Positions 48,047-58,573 of a stretch of DNA of 64,000 nt are shown in pieces. The notes beneath the pieces were generated by a model that was given only the letters and a program-made list of their open reading frames with translations, was not told the origin of the DNA and searched no databases. The position numbers were made by a program, and so were the translations under genes. The stretch spans positions 1,798,001 through 1,862,000 of the forward strand of contig CP084608.1 in the NCBI GenBank assembly GCA_025917655.1, written 5' to 3'. Source of the DNA: Chlorella sorokiniana. Lineage: Eukaryota > Chlorophyta > Trebouxiophyceae > Chlorellales > Chlorellaceae. The first letter of the stretch is position 1; each line of letters starts with the position of its first letter.

Positions 48047-49045
48047 ACTGATCAGCGGCTGAAACCTTGGCTTGACTGTCGAGCCACACTTGAGGAAACG
48101 AGGATCTTTGCATCTCAGCAAAAGTCTGATCATCGTCAAGGTACATCAAGCCGATGTGCCAGGGTAGAGGTCAAGGATCTTGCAGGCAGCGGTGTGGAGA
48201 ATTGCAAGGCACAGCACGGGGAGGTGTAAGGGCAGGCTTCAAGGATAGCAGGCAGGTTGTGTGGGGACTGCAAGCAGATCATCAGCAGCAGCGCGCCGGC
48301 ATGAACAAGGTGCACTAGCGGCTGCTGCTGTGGCGAGCGCTATGGGCGGCCGTGCGCCGCTCAGCTGACGTTCTGAGGAAATTGGCCCAAGACGTTCCCA
48401 GGTGGGGAGTACCGGCAGACGACATAGCCGCAGCTTGCGGCAAAGCCACAGCCAACCTGGGTGGTGCCCTTCCAAATCATCTGCAGAGGAGGAAGGGGTG
48501 TAACCCCTTGTTTGATGAATGGGTGCAGGTCTGATGCTGTGCATGATGGCTGATGAGGAAAACCCTTCATGCAAGGCAGCTGTGTGAGTGATGAAGACGG
48601 ACCTGTGTCCAGTGGCCGGTGGAAGTTGACCAGTCGCAGAAGCCAGGGCACAGCCTCTCTTCGGCTGCCCACAGGTTGACGCCAGCGGTGCACGAGCGCA
48701 CGCCGATGGCCAGGTTTTCACCGCCGCTGGTGTGCTGCGGGCGGGGGCGGCAGCGGAGGAGGAGCGGTGAGGGGTGTGCCTGGCTCATGGCGAGCTCAGG
48801 CACCTGGCAGATTGCTGGGCCCAGCCCCCTCTCACCTTCATGACGCAGGTGGCGGTGGCGGCCTGGGCTGCGGCTGCCAAGCTATCGCTCCAAGTGAGGG
48901 GGCAGCGCCGTGGCGGGCGCGAGCAGAGTTGTGAGCATCAAGCACTGCCTGTGCGTCGGGACACTGGGACGAGCCGCTGCCGCCGGCAGGTGGACTGGGG
49001 ACGGGGAAGGGGAGGGGCTGGGGGAGGGCAATGGCCACGGGTCCA
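45597..49045. repeat. Right arm of a large inverted duplication
   Basis: Reverse complement of about 40005-43395. The inner breakpoint is near 45597, inside an E2 coding segment. The outer breakpoint is near 49045, inside the Ser-Pro linker of CAP. Differences from the left arm include a ~47-base block at about 46490-46540, the CAP intron and several homopolymer lengths. Confidence 0.9.
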
Positions 49046-49206
49046 AGAAACGCCCTTCCGAGAGCGTGAAGCGGGTTGTGGGCCGCCCCTTGCAACACAA
49101 TGATGCAATCCAGAATCCCCTCCCGCGATGTTATAAAGGCGCGGCGCGCATGGGACTCCAGTGGTACAGAGAAGCGCAGCGCCGCCAGCGTGAATTCAGC
49201 GCGCAA
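48361..49206 (-). CDS. Chimeric CAP-domain reading frame behind a copied E2 5' region
   Basis: Partial copy of the CAP gene: exons 48361-48480, 48603-48734 and 48836 to about 49040, the first two equal in length (120 and 132 bases) to those of the full gene. The CAP signatures ([41 protein letters not shown]) are retained. The signal peptide and Ser-Pro rod are missing. Instead the frame continues upstream, without a stop, into sequence copied from the E2 5' region, reaching an ATG at 49206 (MRAEFTLAALRFSVPL). If expressed, it would be a CAP domain without an obvious secretion signal, driven by an E2-type promoter. It shares the short C run of the full gene (48898-48902). The intron is shorter and partly different. 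Expression is unproven, so it may be a pseudogene. Confidence 0.6.
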
Positions 49207-49365
49207 CGCGCGTTTGCAACCTAGTGGTCAATCACTTTTAAAGAAAAGGTAAATGAAGCAATTAGTTTGAAGCAATGTTTCCTGACAAGTTCTGCAATTA
49301 CATGATCAGCGCATCACGCCTCCTGGCACCCCCTCCGCCGTGACTCTGCGCTTTGCCGCACTTGC
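49050..49365. repeat. Direct repeat copy 2: E2 5' flank and glycosyltransferase 3' end
   Basis: Same orientation as 45208-45590. It holds a copy of the E2 upstream region, then a short AT-rich stretch, then the last codons and stop (49306) of the glycosyltransferase. Together with copy 1 it brackets the right arm of the inverted duplication. Confidence 0.85.
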
Positions 49366-52300
49366 TGCCCTCCGTTGCTCAACAAGCGCCCCACGATTCT
49401 TCTGTCCTTCCTCGTTGACTTCGAAGCCCACCCCGGGATGAATGACGTCGCACTCGGCGGCGGGCGGCTCCAGCTGCGGAAGCGAGGTGTCGTCGGCGAT
49501 GCGGGGCACGGCACCCAAGAACAGCACTGGAGCGGCCTCCATGCCAGCCGCTGCAGCGGTGACAGCCGCCGCATCCGCTTCGTCTGCGATCAGTGCTGCC
49601 GCAGGGCCATCTGCATCCACCCCTCCCGCGGCTACCCAGCGCTGATAGTAAAGGGTGTTGGCCTTGTTTGGCTGAGCCTGCAGCAGCATGGACATGCATG
49701 GACATGCAGGCCTGGCGGCAGGCGCATCAGCCAACCCCAGGTCCTCTGAAAGTGCCTGCTGCCTTCCGGGGAGGAGGTGGACCGCACTGTTACTGCAAAA
49801 CCCGCACCCACCTCCTCTGGCGATATGCTGCGATGGAGGAAGGCCACCGCGTCGGCATGCTGCACAAAGGCAGCGGGGTCGAAGCAGGGGCTGGGGTTCG
49901 GGCGGGGGTCGAGTATCTGTCGATGAAGCGGCGCCAGTGGCAGTAGGTGCGACCGGGCGCTGCGTGTCCGGGAAGCGCAGCACCTGCAGCAGGGACTGGA
50001 GGCGAGGTGAGGATCTCACGGCAACCTCTGCGCAGCGCGGCTCGGCGCCCACCTGGAAGCCATCCACGACTTCCTCCCACAGCGGCACCGTGGCCTCCAC
50101 CTCCTTCTCCCTCAGCCAATCCGTCGCCTCCGCCCTCCACACACCCACCCAGTCGCTGTCGCAGGGCGGGTTTGGCACCACCAGGCTGCGGCCCAGCGCG
50201 CGCCAGGCGAGCCAGCTGCAGGCATGGACAAGCAGCGGCAGGATCATCAGAGGTCGGCGGCGGAGCGGCAGCGCCTGCAACCTGTCCCCAGCAGAACACT
50301 TATGCTCTGCACCAACATCCTGATTGAAAGGCAGTCGAGGAAAGGTCCCAGTGGCGTGGGGTGGCCCCACCTTGGCCACCGCCTGCGCAAAGCCTTGCTC
50401 GGTCCTCGTGCGCATCTGCACCCCGGGCGCCAGCATGAGCAACCGGGGTCCTCCAGCCCCAACACGTTGCTGCCGGTGAACGCCTCCGTGACGTTCCAGT
50501 GCCACCTGGCGGGGCAAAGAGGAGCCGCAGGCAGAAGTGGCGGTGCGTGGAGAGGCGAGCAGGGCAGTGCTGAGGCGCGGCGGCGCCACCGCTCACCAGT
50601 CCATGCCACGGAACAAGTAGGCCTTCCAGGCCTTGTTCCCGGGCAGGTAGATGAGGTGCGATGCCACCTGCGCCACACACAGGGCAAGCGTCAGTCAACG
50701 CAGCTGAAGGCGGCGATGCAGGGGCCGGCGCTGAGGGAGGCTAATGGGCAGAGCTCACTTGGGCGGGAGGCTCGGTGGCGCCAAAGTAGCCCATTGTGCC
50801 ACGCAGGGCATACCTGCAGCAGTTCTTGGCTATCATAACGATGGCAACAGGCGGAAGCACCACCATCGCGCAGGCGGCGCTTACCCCGTTGCAAACCACT
50901 GCGGCAGGTAGGCAAAGTGCTCGGGTGGGATGGGAGGCTCTGGAGGCTCCCAGGGGAGCTCCATCTCTGGATAGGGCACGTCCGAGGCAGTTCGAACCAG
51001 CTGCACAGCGAGGAACAAGGGGCCGGGTCAGCAGAGGGCGGGGGCTGCCCTCTCAAGAGAGAGAGGGGCGTGCACAACATACGGTGGGGTGGGCGGCAAG
51101 AGCGTCCCGGCAGCTTCCCTCGCTGGCCCAAGCAGCGGGGGTTCAGGCCTGGTATGGCAGCTGGCTGCAGCCTGCGTCCCTGCCCACCTGCATGAACTGC
51201 TGAGACGCGTTGCCGCGGGTTGGGGAGAAGAACCAGCGGGCGTTATCCCGCCACCACTGCTCGTCGGGCGGCCGCGGCACGATGAGGTCGTTGATGGAGC
51301 AGGGGCGTGGATGCGGCGCCCGTCACCTGCAGGGACGCACCCACTGCGTGTTGTTGTGCAACCTCTGCCAGAGGCAGGTCCCTTTCCCCCCCCCCTTGTG
51401 GCTGCTGAGAGGGCGCGGCGCCCTGCCTGCAGGGCAAGCAGCCTGCAGAACAAGGGGCGGCGCGACGCACGTGGTGCCACTCCTTGGGCCACTGCACATT
51501 CTCGCACTGCAGCCGCTCCCAGCCGCTTGGCGTCATCAGGGCCTCCCACTGGGGGCGGATCTCGTCCGAGATGATGTTTTCCACGTGCATCAGCTTCGGC
51601 AGGCCAGAGGCCGCGGATGCCACCTGCAGGGACCAGCAGCAGCACTGGCGGCTTGAGCTGGCAGGCGATTGCGCCGCCGTGCGCTGGCTGTCAGGCTGGC
51701 GCAGACGACTCCTTGCCGGCCTTACCATTTCGGGCCAGGCCGCCTGCTCCCAGGTGTAGCCAGGGTGCCAGCCGGGTACACTGTCGTCATGTGCGTCTCG
51801 TTCTCGCGCTGCCTGCACGCACAGCGCAGCAGCGTGGACACGCTAGGTGGGGGCGCTCAGGGGCCAGGCAGCACCGCAACAAAGAGGTGCTGCTACGCTT
51901 GCCTGTAGGCACGGTCGGCATGCTCCACCGCCATCCAGGTGGAAGGCCCCGCGGGATGGGCACCCTGCCAGTACATCACCTGCGGCCAACGGCAGGCAGG
52001 CAGGCAGGATGCAAAACCACGCTGAATGCTAGCGTGTGCGGAGCATGCGCGCATGCATCGATATGCAGGTTGTAGGCCGCAAGGCGAGCGATGCGCACCC
52101 CGCAGTTGACCCCTGCACGGGATGTTGGTGGGGGCAGGCGTTGTCGTTTGGAAGCGTCAAATCACACCGGTGCAGCGCAGCGCAAATACCCGTCTGCCTG
52201 AAAGCTATTGGGGGCCAGGAACAGCCCGCCGCATGCGGCACTCACCGGCGCCGGTGGAGCCGTCCGAGCCGTCCTGCTGGAAGAGGGAGGTGAAGCGGTT

Positions 52301-54297
52301 GAGCGGTGGCGCCTTCAGGAAGACATAAGGATCGTGGTGCAGCATGGCGTCTGCATTGAGTGGTGTGGGTGGGTGGGTTCAGAAGGGTGGTGTGTATGTG
52401 TGGGGGTGTATGATGGGGTGTGGCGGGGGTGGGGGTGGGGGGGGGGGGGGGGCATGGCGTATCCTCAAATGAGCAGTTGCCAGCAGTACGTCTGGATTTC
52501 CAAGCTAAACTCCGCCGCAGCTCAGCCTGACATTGACCCCAACCAAGCACTGGCCAGGTGTGCACGGTTCAGATCGCTTCCGCGCCTGTATCAATGCTCA
52601 GCACGTTGTAGCCCATGCGCAGCATGCGTGCCGCCAGCTCCCTGCAGCCAGACGCACACAACTAACAGGCATCACCAGCAGGCCACGGCGGCACCGCTGC
52701 CGCCGCACGGTGCCTCACGTGCCTCCCTCCCAGGCCAGCCCCTACCAGCGCTTCTCCAGAAATCCATCGAGCGCATGGTTGGGGTTGAACGACGCCTCGG
52801 GCCGCGAGTCCCACACGCTGCGCGGCGGGAACAGACCTGTCACTCAACTCCTTCTCTGACAGAACGGCCCATGGTAGGATCAGCATTAGAGGAGATCCAT
52901 ACCCACCAGCTGATGTGGTTGTAGCGCTCCGGCATCGACTCGCAGACTTGCTGGGAGCGAGCCAGGATGAAGAAGTGGGCCAGGCCTGCAGGCGGCGTAC
53001 AAAGGCGTGGGAGTAGCCGCGGGGGGGCGGCAAAGAGGCGCCGGCGTGCTGGCAGTGCAGGACCGCGCAGGCGTGTGCAGCATGCCACGCACCCCGCTGC
53101 AGGGCGCTGAGGGCCAGGTTGAGCGCCATTTGCGCCTCCAGGGCAGGTCCTGGGCTTCCTAAAAGCGTCATTATCACCTGGGGAGGGGGGGGGGGGGGGG
53201 GGGGGGGGCGCGCGCGCGCGGGAGTTCAGGCGCCAAGCAACATGCCTGATGGAGGCATCCCTGCGGTCCAGATGTGAGGCACAGCCCACGCAATGCATTG
53301 CAGAACAACGCTGCATGCTAGCCAAAACAGCCTGCCACCCACCACCACACACATACAGCACAGTTCCACCCGGCCCACCTCCTTCTTGTAAGCAACGGCC
53401 TCCAGCATCTCCCGCGCCGCCTCGTTGGTGGCCACGTCGCCGTGCCACGCCCGCACCTGGCCCACGCTGCAGAAGCCGCTGTCCTTGCAGCTGAAGACGC
53501 CGCCCGACGGCTCAAGCACATGCAGCTGGTCGCCGCCTCGGGGGAATCTTCCGGGCCCAGTAGCTCGCCCTGTGAAGCCTCCTGCCCTTCTGGTTCCTTC
53601 TGAGGCTGTTCTGTGCCTGTCACTGCCTGGTCTGCCTGCTGGGGCTGCTCTTCAACCTCCGCAGGCTGCTCACCGGTTTCAGGCTGCCGTTTGACCTCAG
53701 ACGGCTGCTCAGCCGCTGAGGCTGCGCCTCGGCCTCCGCTGGCTGGTTCTGCGCTTCTCCATCTGCCGAGCGCGACTGCGACTCTTCAGGCTGCTGCTCG
53801 CCCGCCGACGGCGCCTGCTCCAGCTCCTGGGATTGGCCGGGATCGCCCTGCGCCGGCTCTGGCTCAAGCTGCTCGCTGTGTGGCTCCCTCCCTGCCCCTG
53901 GCGGCTTCTCCCTTGCAGATCCTTCCTGCTGCCCTGCTGCCGGCACTTGCTCTGGTTCTGCCGCAGTGCGCGAGCCTGCCTCTGCCGGCCGCCCTGCTGG
54001 CTGGCCTGAGCTGGCGGGGTCGCCTCCTGAGCCAGCTCCAATATCTGCCTCAGCTGCCGGCGTCTGCTGTGCACGCTGGGCCAAGCCGCCATCTGCCGTG
54101 CTACCATTGGCATGGCTGTCAGATCCGGTGGCGTCAAGCCTGATGCTGAGACGGCCCAGGCGCAACTCGCCACTGATGGGCTGACGGCCGATGTGCGACG
54201 CTTGGATGAGCAGCACAGAAGCCACCAGGGCTATCGCCATGCCCATGCTGAGCAATCCAAACCTTCTCCCATCCGATTGAAATCCTGTCTTGCTCAT
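49306..54297 (-). CDS. Type II glycosyltransferase (nucleotide-diphospho-sugar transferase, GT77-like)
   Basis: Probably a Golgi enzyme that adds sugars to wall or secreted proteins; donor and acceptor are unknown. The start at 54297 gives a short basic tail and one signal anchor (LSMGMAIALVASVLLIQAS). A low-complexity Glu/Gln/Pro stem of about 200 residues follows. The catalytic part has SGFCSVGQVRAWHGDVATNE, RMLRMGYNVLSIDTDAMLHH with the DxD-type DTD formed across an intron, DPYVFLKAPPLNRFTSLFQQ, VMYWQGAHPAGPSTWMA and WEQAAWPEMV. This pattern fits PF03407-type transferases. Introns next to 52586 and 51903 use GC donors. Frame breaks occur at 53540-53544 and 51772-51773, plus one near 53715 in the stem. 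The last codons and stop at 49306 lie in the direct repeat. Confidence 0.75.
53186..53221 (-). repeat. C23 polypyrimidine tract plus alternating CG
   Basis: On the plus strand this is 23 consecutive G followed by alternating CG. On the sense (minus) strand it is an alternating CG block, then C23, immediately before the 3' splice site of a glycosyltransferase intron (exon starts VIMTLLGSPG). It serves as an unusual, all-C polypyrimidine tract. A second G16 run at 52437-52452 lies in another intron of the same gene. Confidence 0.8.
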
Positions 54298-55112
54298 TCT
54301 TCTGTACGTTCAGGGGAACTTGAGTACGACATGGTGACATGCGGCAAGCAGGACGAGGTCGCCAGTGGCGGCAACCTGGCAGCTGCCGCCCTGGCAACGT
54401 CTTGCAAACAGGGCTGGCAAGGGCGCCCTGCTGGGCCATACGGGGTTGCACGTTCACAGGATCGCTGCTGGAATCATTAAACGAGCTCCCGCCCAATTTA
54501 GGCGAACTCAGCAGTCGAAGGCACGCTGCAGCGCACCTGGGAGACGCTCACATCCCGCTGTATGATCCCACAATTGGAGGTGCCATCCCACCAGACACCG
54601 CCGCGCCCTGTGTTACTGCTCGTTTTAGGCGGAGGCTCCTGCTGCTTGCCCTGTCTACGTGCCTTCCAAATGCCTAAGGAGGTAAGCCCAGGCGCAGCCA
54701 CTGTATTGATCGTCAAGAGCGGCGCTCTGCTGGCAGCGCCGGTGCCGTGCACTACCGTAGCATGGTGGCGATGCGGCCAGCTCGTGTTCACTGCGGTTAA
54801 GGATGCTGTGCACAGGGCCCACAGTAATTTCCACGGCTCACAACAGCGGCTACATTGGCCCATGACCTGTAGGGGTAGGCCAGCGGGGAAGCCAGAGCGT
54901 CCCCAATCACAGCGGCACACACACTGGTTGCGCGAGCGCAACCTGTGATCCCGAAACTGGGGCATGCCTGTGGCATTGGGCCGGCCACGATTCAATGTCC
55001 AGCATGCAGCAATGCTGTAGCGCACAAGGATGGCGCGTGCAGCCTGCCACCTTGTGAAGACCTTGGTTTTAATACAACGCAGATTCCAGTCAATACTGTT
55101 GCTCATACTGCC
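54298..55112. other. Intergenic region
   Basis: Upstream region of the glycosyltransferase and downstream region of the RH58-like helicase, both on the minus strand. Frames here are short and lack domains. I see no RNA gene or repeat. Confidence 0.5.
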
Positions 55113-58100
55113 TCAATACAAGTTGAACAGGTCCTCGAGCCCCCGCCGCGCCGCTTCCACATCCGTCTCCGAGTCTGCAGGCAGCTCCGGCGGCGGTGGC
55201 GGCAGCAGCGACAGCACCACGCCCAGCTCTGCAGCCATGGCCTGTAGCTGCGGCAGCTCTGCCTCCGTCACCAGCGTCGTTACCACGCCTGAACAGAATA
55301 TGGGTTGAGAAGGAGTGGCTTTCACTTGCCTGTTTGAGGCCAAGCCACGAGTGGAGTAAACGCTCAGCTCATAGCAGGCCTGTCCCCCGGAACCCCACCT
55401 TGTACAGGGGAGCCGATGCGGCCGGAGCGCCCGCTCGGTGCAGGTACTCTGTTGCTGTGGCTGGGGGCTCAGTGTTGTACACATGGCTGCAGCGGGGCAG
55501 ATGCAACAGCACTCAGCTTGTTGCCAAGAGCATGCACGAGCCGCGAGCGCTGCTAACGCTGGATACCAGGGATAGCAAAGGAGAGAGCCATGGCGGGCAC
55601 ACAAGCCGCACCTGACCGCCGGGAGGTCCAAGCCGCGAGCTGCAGCAGGCGTGGCCAGCAGCAGCGTGGTCTTGTTGTCCCGGAAGCTGTGCAGCGCCTT
55701 GATGGGCTCCATGCCCTCGGGCAGCAGCACTGCAGCGGGGCGGGAGGGGTAAACAACAGGAGATTCACGTTTAAGGCAAACGAACCGCCCGCAAAGGTGC
55801 ACAGCGCGGGGCCCTCTGCCTGAAACGGCGCAGCAGGGTGGACTCTTCAGACGTCTGTTGATGTCAGACGTATGGTGACCGCATGCAGGCCCAGCAGCCG
55901 GCGTGGCCCACCCGACATCTTGTGGTCTCCCCACAGCACTGTGCGCAGCGGGTCGGCCAGCCGCCGCGCCTGCCCCTCGCTGCCCGCAAACACAATGACC
56001 CGCGCGGGCGCCGCATCCGCGCTCTGCCCCCTGAGGTCTCCCCGCATGGCGCGGCACATGGCGGCCACCTTGTCGCCCTCGCTGGGCACAACGATGACGC
56101 GGTGCTGCAGGCCGCTGGGTATGCGCATGCGGTCGCCCACCCGCACCGTCACAGGGTCGCTCACCCAGCCCTGCGTGGTGGTGGTGGCGGGGGACCGCGT
56201 GGGAAGCGAGGGCAGGGCTGCGCCACACGGTCAAGCGGCCAGTGCATGCCGACCGTCCTGGCTACATGGGCGGACCCTCCCCCAGAATGCAGGGCACCGC
56301 CCGCTGCATAAGTCCCCACGAGCCCCCAGCTGGACAAGCGACGCGAAAAACGACAGGAACGCCGCCGCTGCCGCCCACCCGCTCAACCGCGTGCTCCACC
56401 AGCGGCTCCTCCAGCGTGGCGCCCACCAGCACTACCGCCGGCTTGCCCCACTGCTGCTGCTGCTGCGCGCCGCCCTCCAGCCGCCACTCGCGCCCGTCCT
56501 CCGACTCAAACTGCGGAGGGGGCCCGCTGCTGCGCCGCGCCGCCCAGCTCCGCTGGTAGCCGCCGCTGGCAGGCCGCCGTCATGATCAGCTCCATCTCGC
56601 GCGGGTGGCTCTGCAGGCGGGTGGGCCTCGCCACGGAAGTGGGCTGCTGCAACGGCCGCAGCGGCTGCAGGGCAGGTGCCACTGCCCCGAGCAACCGAGC
56701 TTCCTGCTGTGTCCAAACGAACCGACCCCCGCCCCGCCAGCAGCAGCACGCAAGGCCATGAGCACACACCCGGGCCGTGATGAGGCGAGCAGCAGCCCAC
56801 CTGGAAGCAGGCATCCACCTCGTCCACCGCCACCACCCGCACGTGCTGCACCGCCTCCACCGCATCCGGCGGCACCAGCGCCTGCGCAATCAGCTCGGGC
56901 GTGCCTGTAGCAGGGCGGCGTGCGCATGCCAGGCACGCTTGAGCAACAGCGCGCAAGGAGTCCAGGCGGTGGTCTGTTCCCTCGCTAGCGCCCGTTGCCA
57001 TCCATCCTTCGGCCCCGGCAACAGGCAGCAGGCAGCAGGCTGCTGCCCCGCTCGCTCACCGACCAGCACGTGTGCCCCCGCAAGTAACCCTCCTTCTTGG
57101 CCGACAGCACCTCACTGCCCAGCAGGAGGCCCTTCACCTGCGGGCGAAGTCGCAAGAAAACCCCAGATATGGTTGAGCAGCAAGCTTCAGCGCGTGCAGG
57201 GCCCGCCTCATGCGGCCCCGCCTCATGCACCGCTCCACCCCTACCACTGGTAGCTGCGCAACAAAAGATCACAACTTGCTGCTGGCTCTGCGCAGGCAGG
57301 CCGCCCCCGCCCCAGGCATTGCAGCAGCTCGCCTTGAGCCCGCGCGGGCCGTGGTAGTCAAACATGTTGCCGCCCTGCCCCGGCACGCCCTGGTTGACTG
57401 AGCCGCCGAAGAGGCGGTACACAAGCATGACCAGCTGTACACCTAGCTCCCGCGTGGGCACCACCACCACCGCCTGGGGGCCCTGCAGGCAGGCCCGGGG
57501 GGCAGGTGTTGGCGATCTTCGCTGAGCACGGAAGCAGCAGCCGGCGGGCCTGCAGCCATGAAAATCATTGCTGCCGGGAGCCTGCACAGCGTCGTGCCGC
57601 AGTGCGTCTGGCAGGCGGCTTGCCTTCAGGTCGTCTGGGTACGTGTCGGGCGGGTAGCTCAGCCACGACAGCAGCGGCAGCAGGAAGGAGAGCGTCTTGC
57701 CGGAGCCGGTCTCCGACTGGATGATGCAATCGTCGCCACCTAGGATCACAGGGGCGGCGCGCTTCTGCACCTCTGCAGCACGTGTCGCGAAAGCAAAAGG
57801 GGCGCAGCGGGATGCAGGCTTTCAGCCGCAGCCACCCCGGTGCTCGGCAGGAATTGGGCTTAGAGGACCAGAGGCAGCCAGCGGGAAAGGCAACCGGTGA
57901 GGGTTTCCTGCTTGCCTGTGGGAAAAGCGAAGCCCAGGTTCTCTGCTCGGTTGGCCAGCCAGTCGAGGACGCCCAGGCCGCGCCAGTCTGCTGCCTGGCG
58001 TCCATCGTCGCCAGTCAGCAGGCGCAGCCAGTCACGTATTTTTGCCGCTGCCTCCCAGTCCTCTGCTGCTATGGCCGTGTTCAGAGCTGTCTGCAGCTGG

Positions 58101-58330
58101 TTAAGGTCTGCAATTTCTGCCAGCTGTTCTATACTGAGGGGCGACCGTGGGCTGCTAGGCTGTCCTGCATCGTCTGAGCCTCCGGCTGCTGCCGCCAGCG
58201 TCCTCAGGCGCCGCTGGCGCCGACCAGATCGGTGGGGAGGGGACCTCCATGTGCTGCGACAGCTAGCCCGACATAAATTTGCCGCATAGCGTGTGGGCTG
58301 CAGCACCGGGTTGGCGACCACGCCCTTCAT
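55113..58330 (-). CDS. RH58: Chloroplast DEAD-box RNA helicase, RH58-like
   Basis: An ATP-dependent RNA helicase, probably for chloroplast rRNA or mRNA processing. The start at 58330 (MKGVVANPVLQPTRYAANLC) gives an Arg/Ser-rich, acid-poor leader typical of a chloroplast transit peptide. A UVR-like helical pair follows (ALNTAIAAEDWEAAAKIRDW). The core has a Q-motif region ending NLGFAFPT, motif I SETGSGKTLSFLLPLL, Ia VVVVPTRELGVQ, motif II VDEVDACF in place of DEAD (the same VDEVD variant seen in plant RH58), motif III as GATLEEPLV, TPAAARGLDLPAVSHVYN and motif VI EYLHRAGRSGRIGSPV. The stop is at 55113. Two adjacent contractions near 56518-56525 disturb the frame before FESEDGREW. It is divergent from the VPS41 gene. 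Confidence 0.83.
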
Positions 58331-58573
58331 CGAGAAGTGCTGTTGCAGTAAGAGCCACGAGACCCCGCAAAGCAATCGGTATGCAATCCCCGTGGATGAT
58401 ATGCTGACGAAGACACTCAATCTGTTGGAAGTATGGCTTGATTTGGACGAAACGGGCAACTTGTACCGCTCCGCGTACCATCGCTGTTTCGGGGAAGTGA
58501 TCCAGACGCTGGGCGGCCGATCCATTGACGCGTGCATGTCTGAAATAAGCGTGCAAATATGCGGTGATCGGCA
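58331..58573. promoter_or_regulatory. Short bidirectional promoter region
   Basis: Only 243 bases separate the start codons of the RH58-like gene (minus) and the VPS41 gene (plus), so both promoters and 5' UTRs must share this interval. No specific box was recognised. Confidence 0.5.

Noticed and set aside
45208-49365. Transposon as cause of the inverted duplication
   Set aside because: No transposase, reverse transcriptase, terminal inverted repeats or short exact target duplications were found at the breakpoints.
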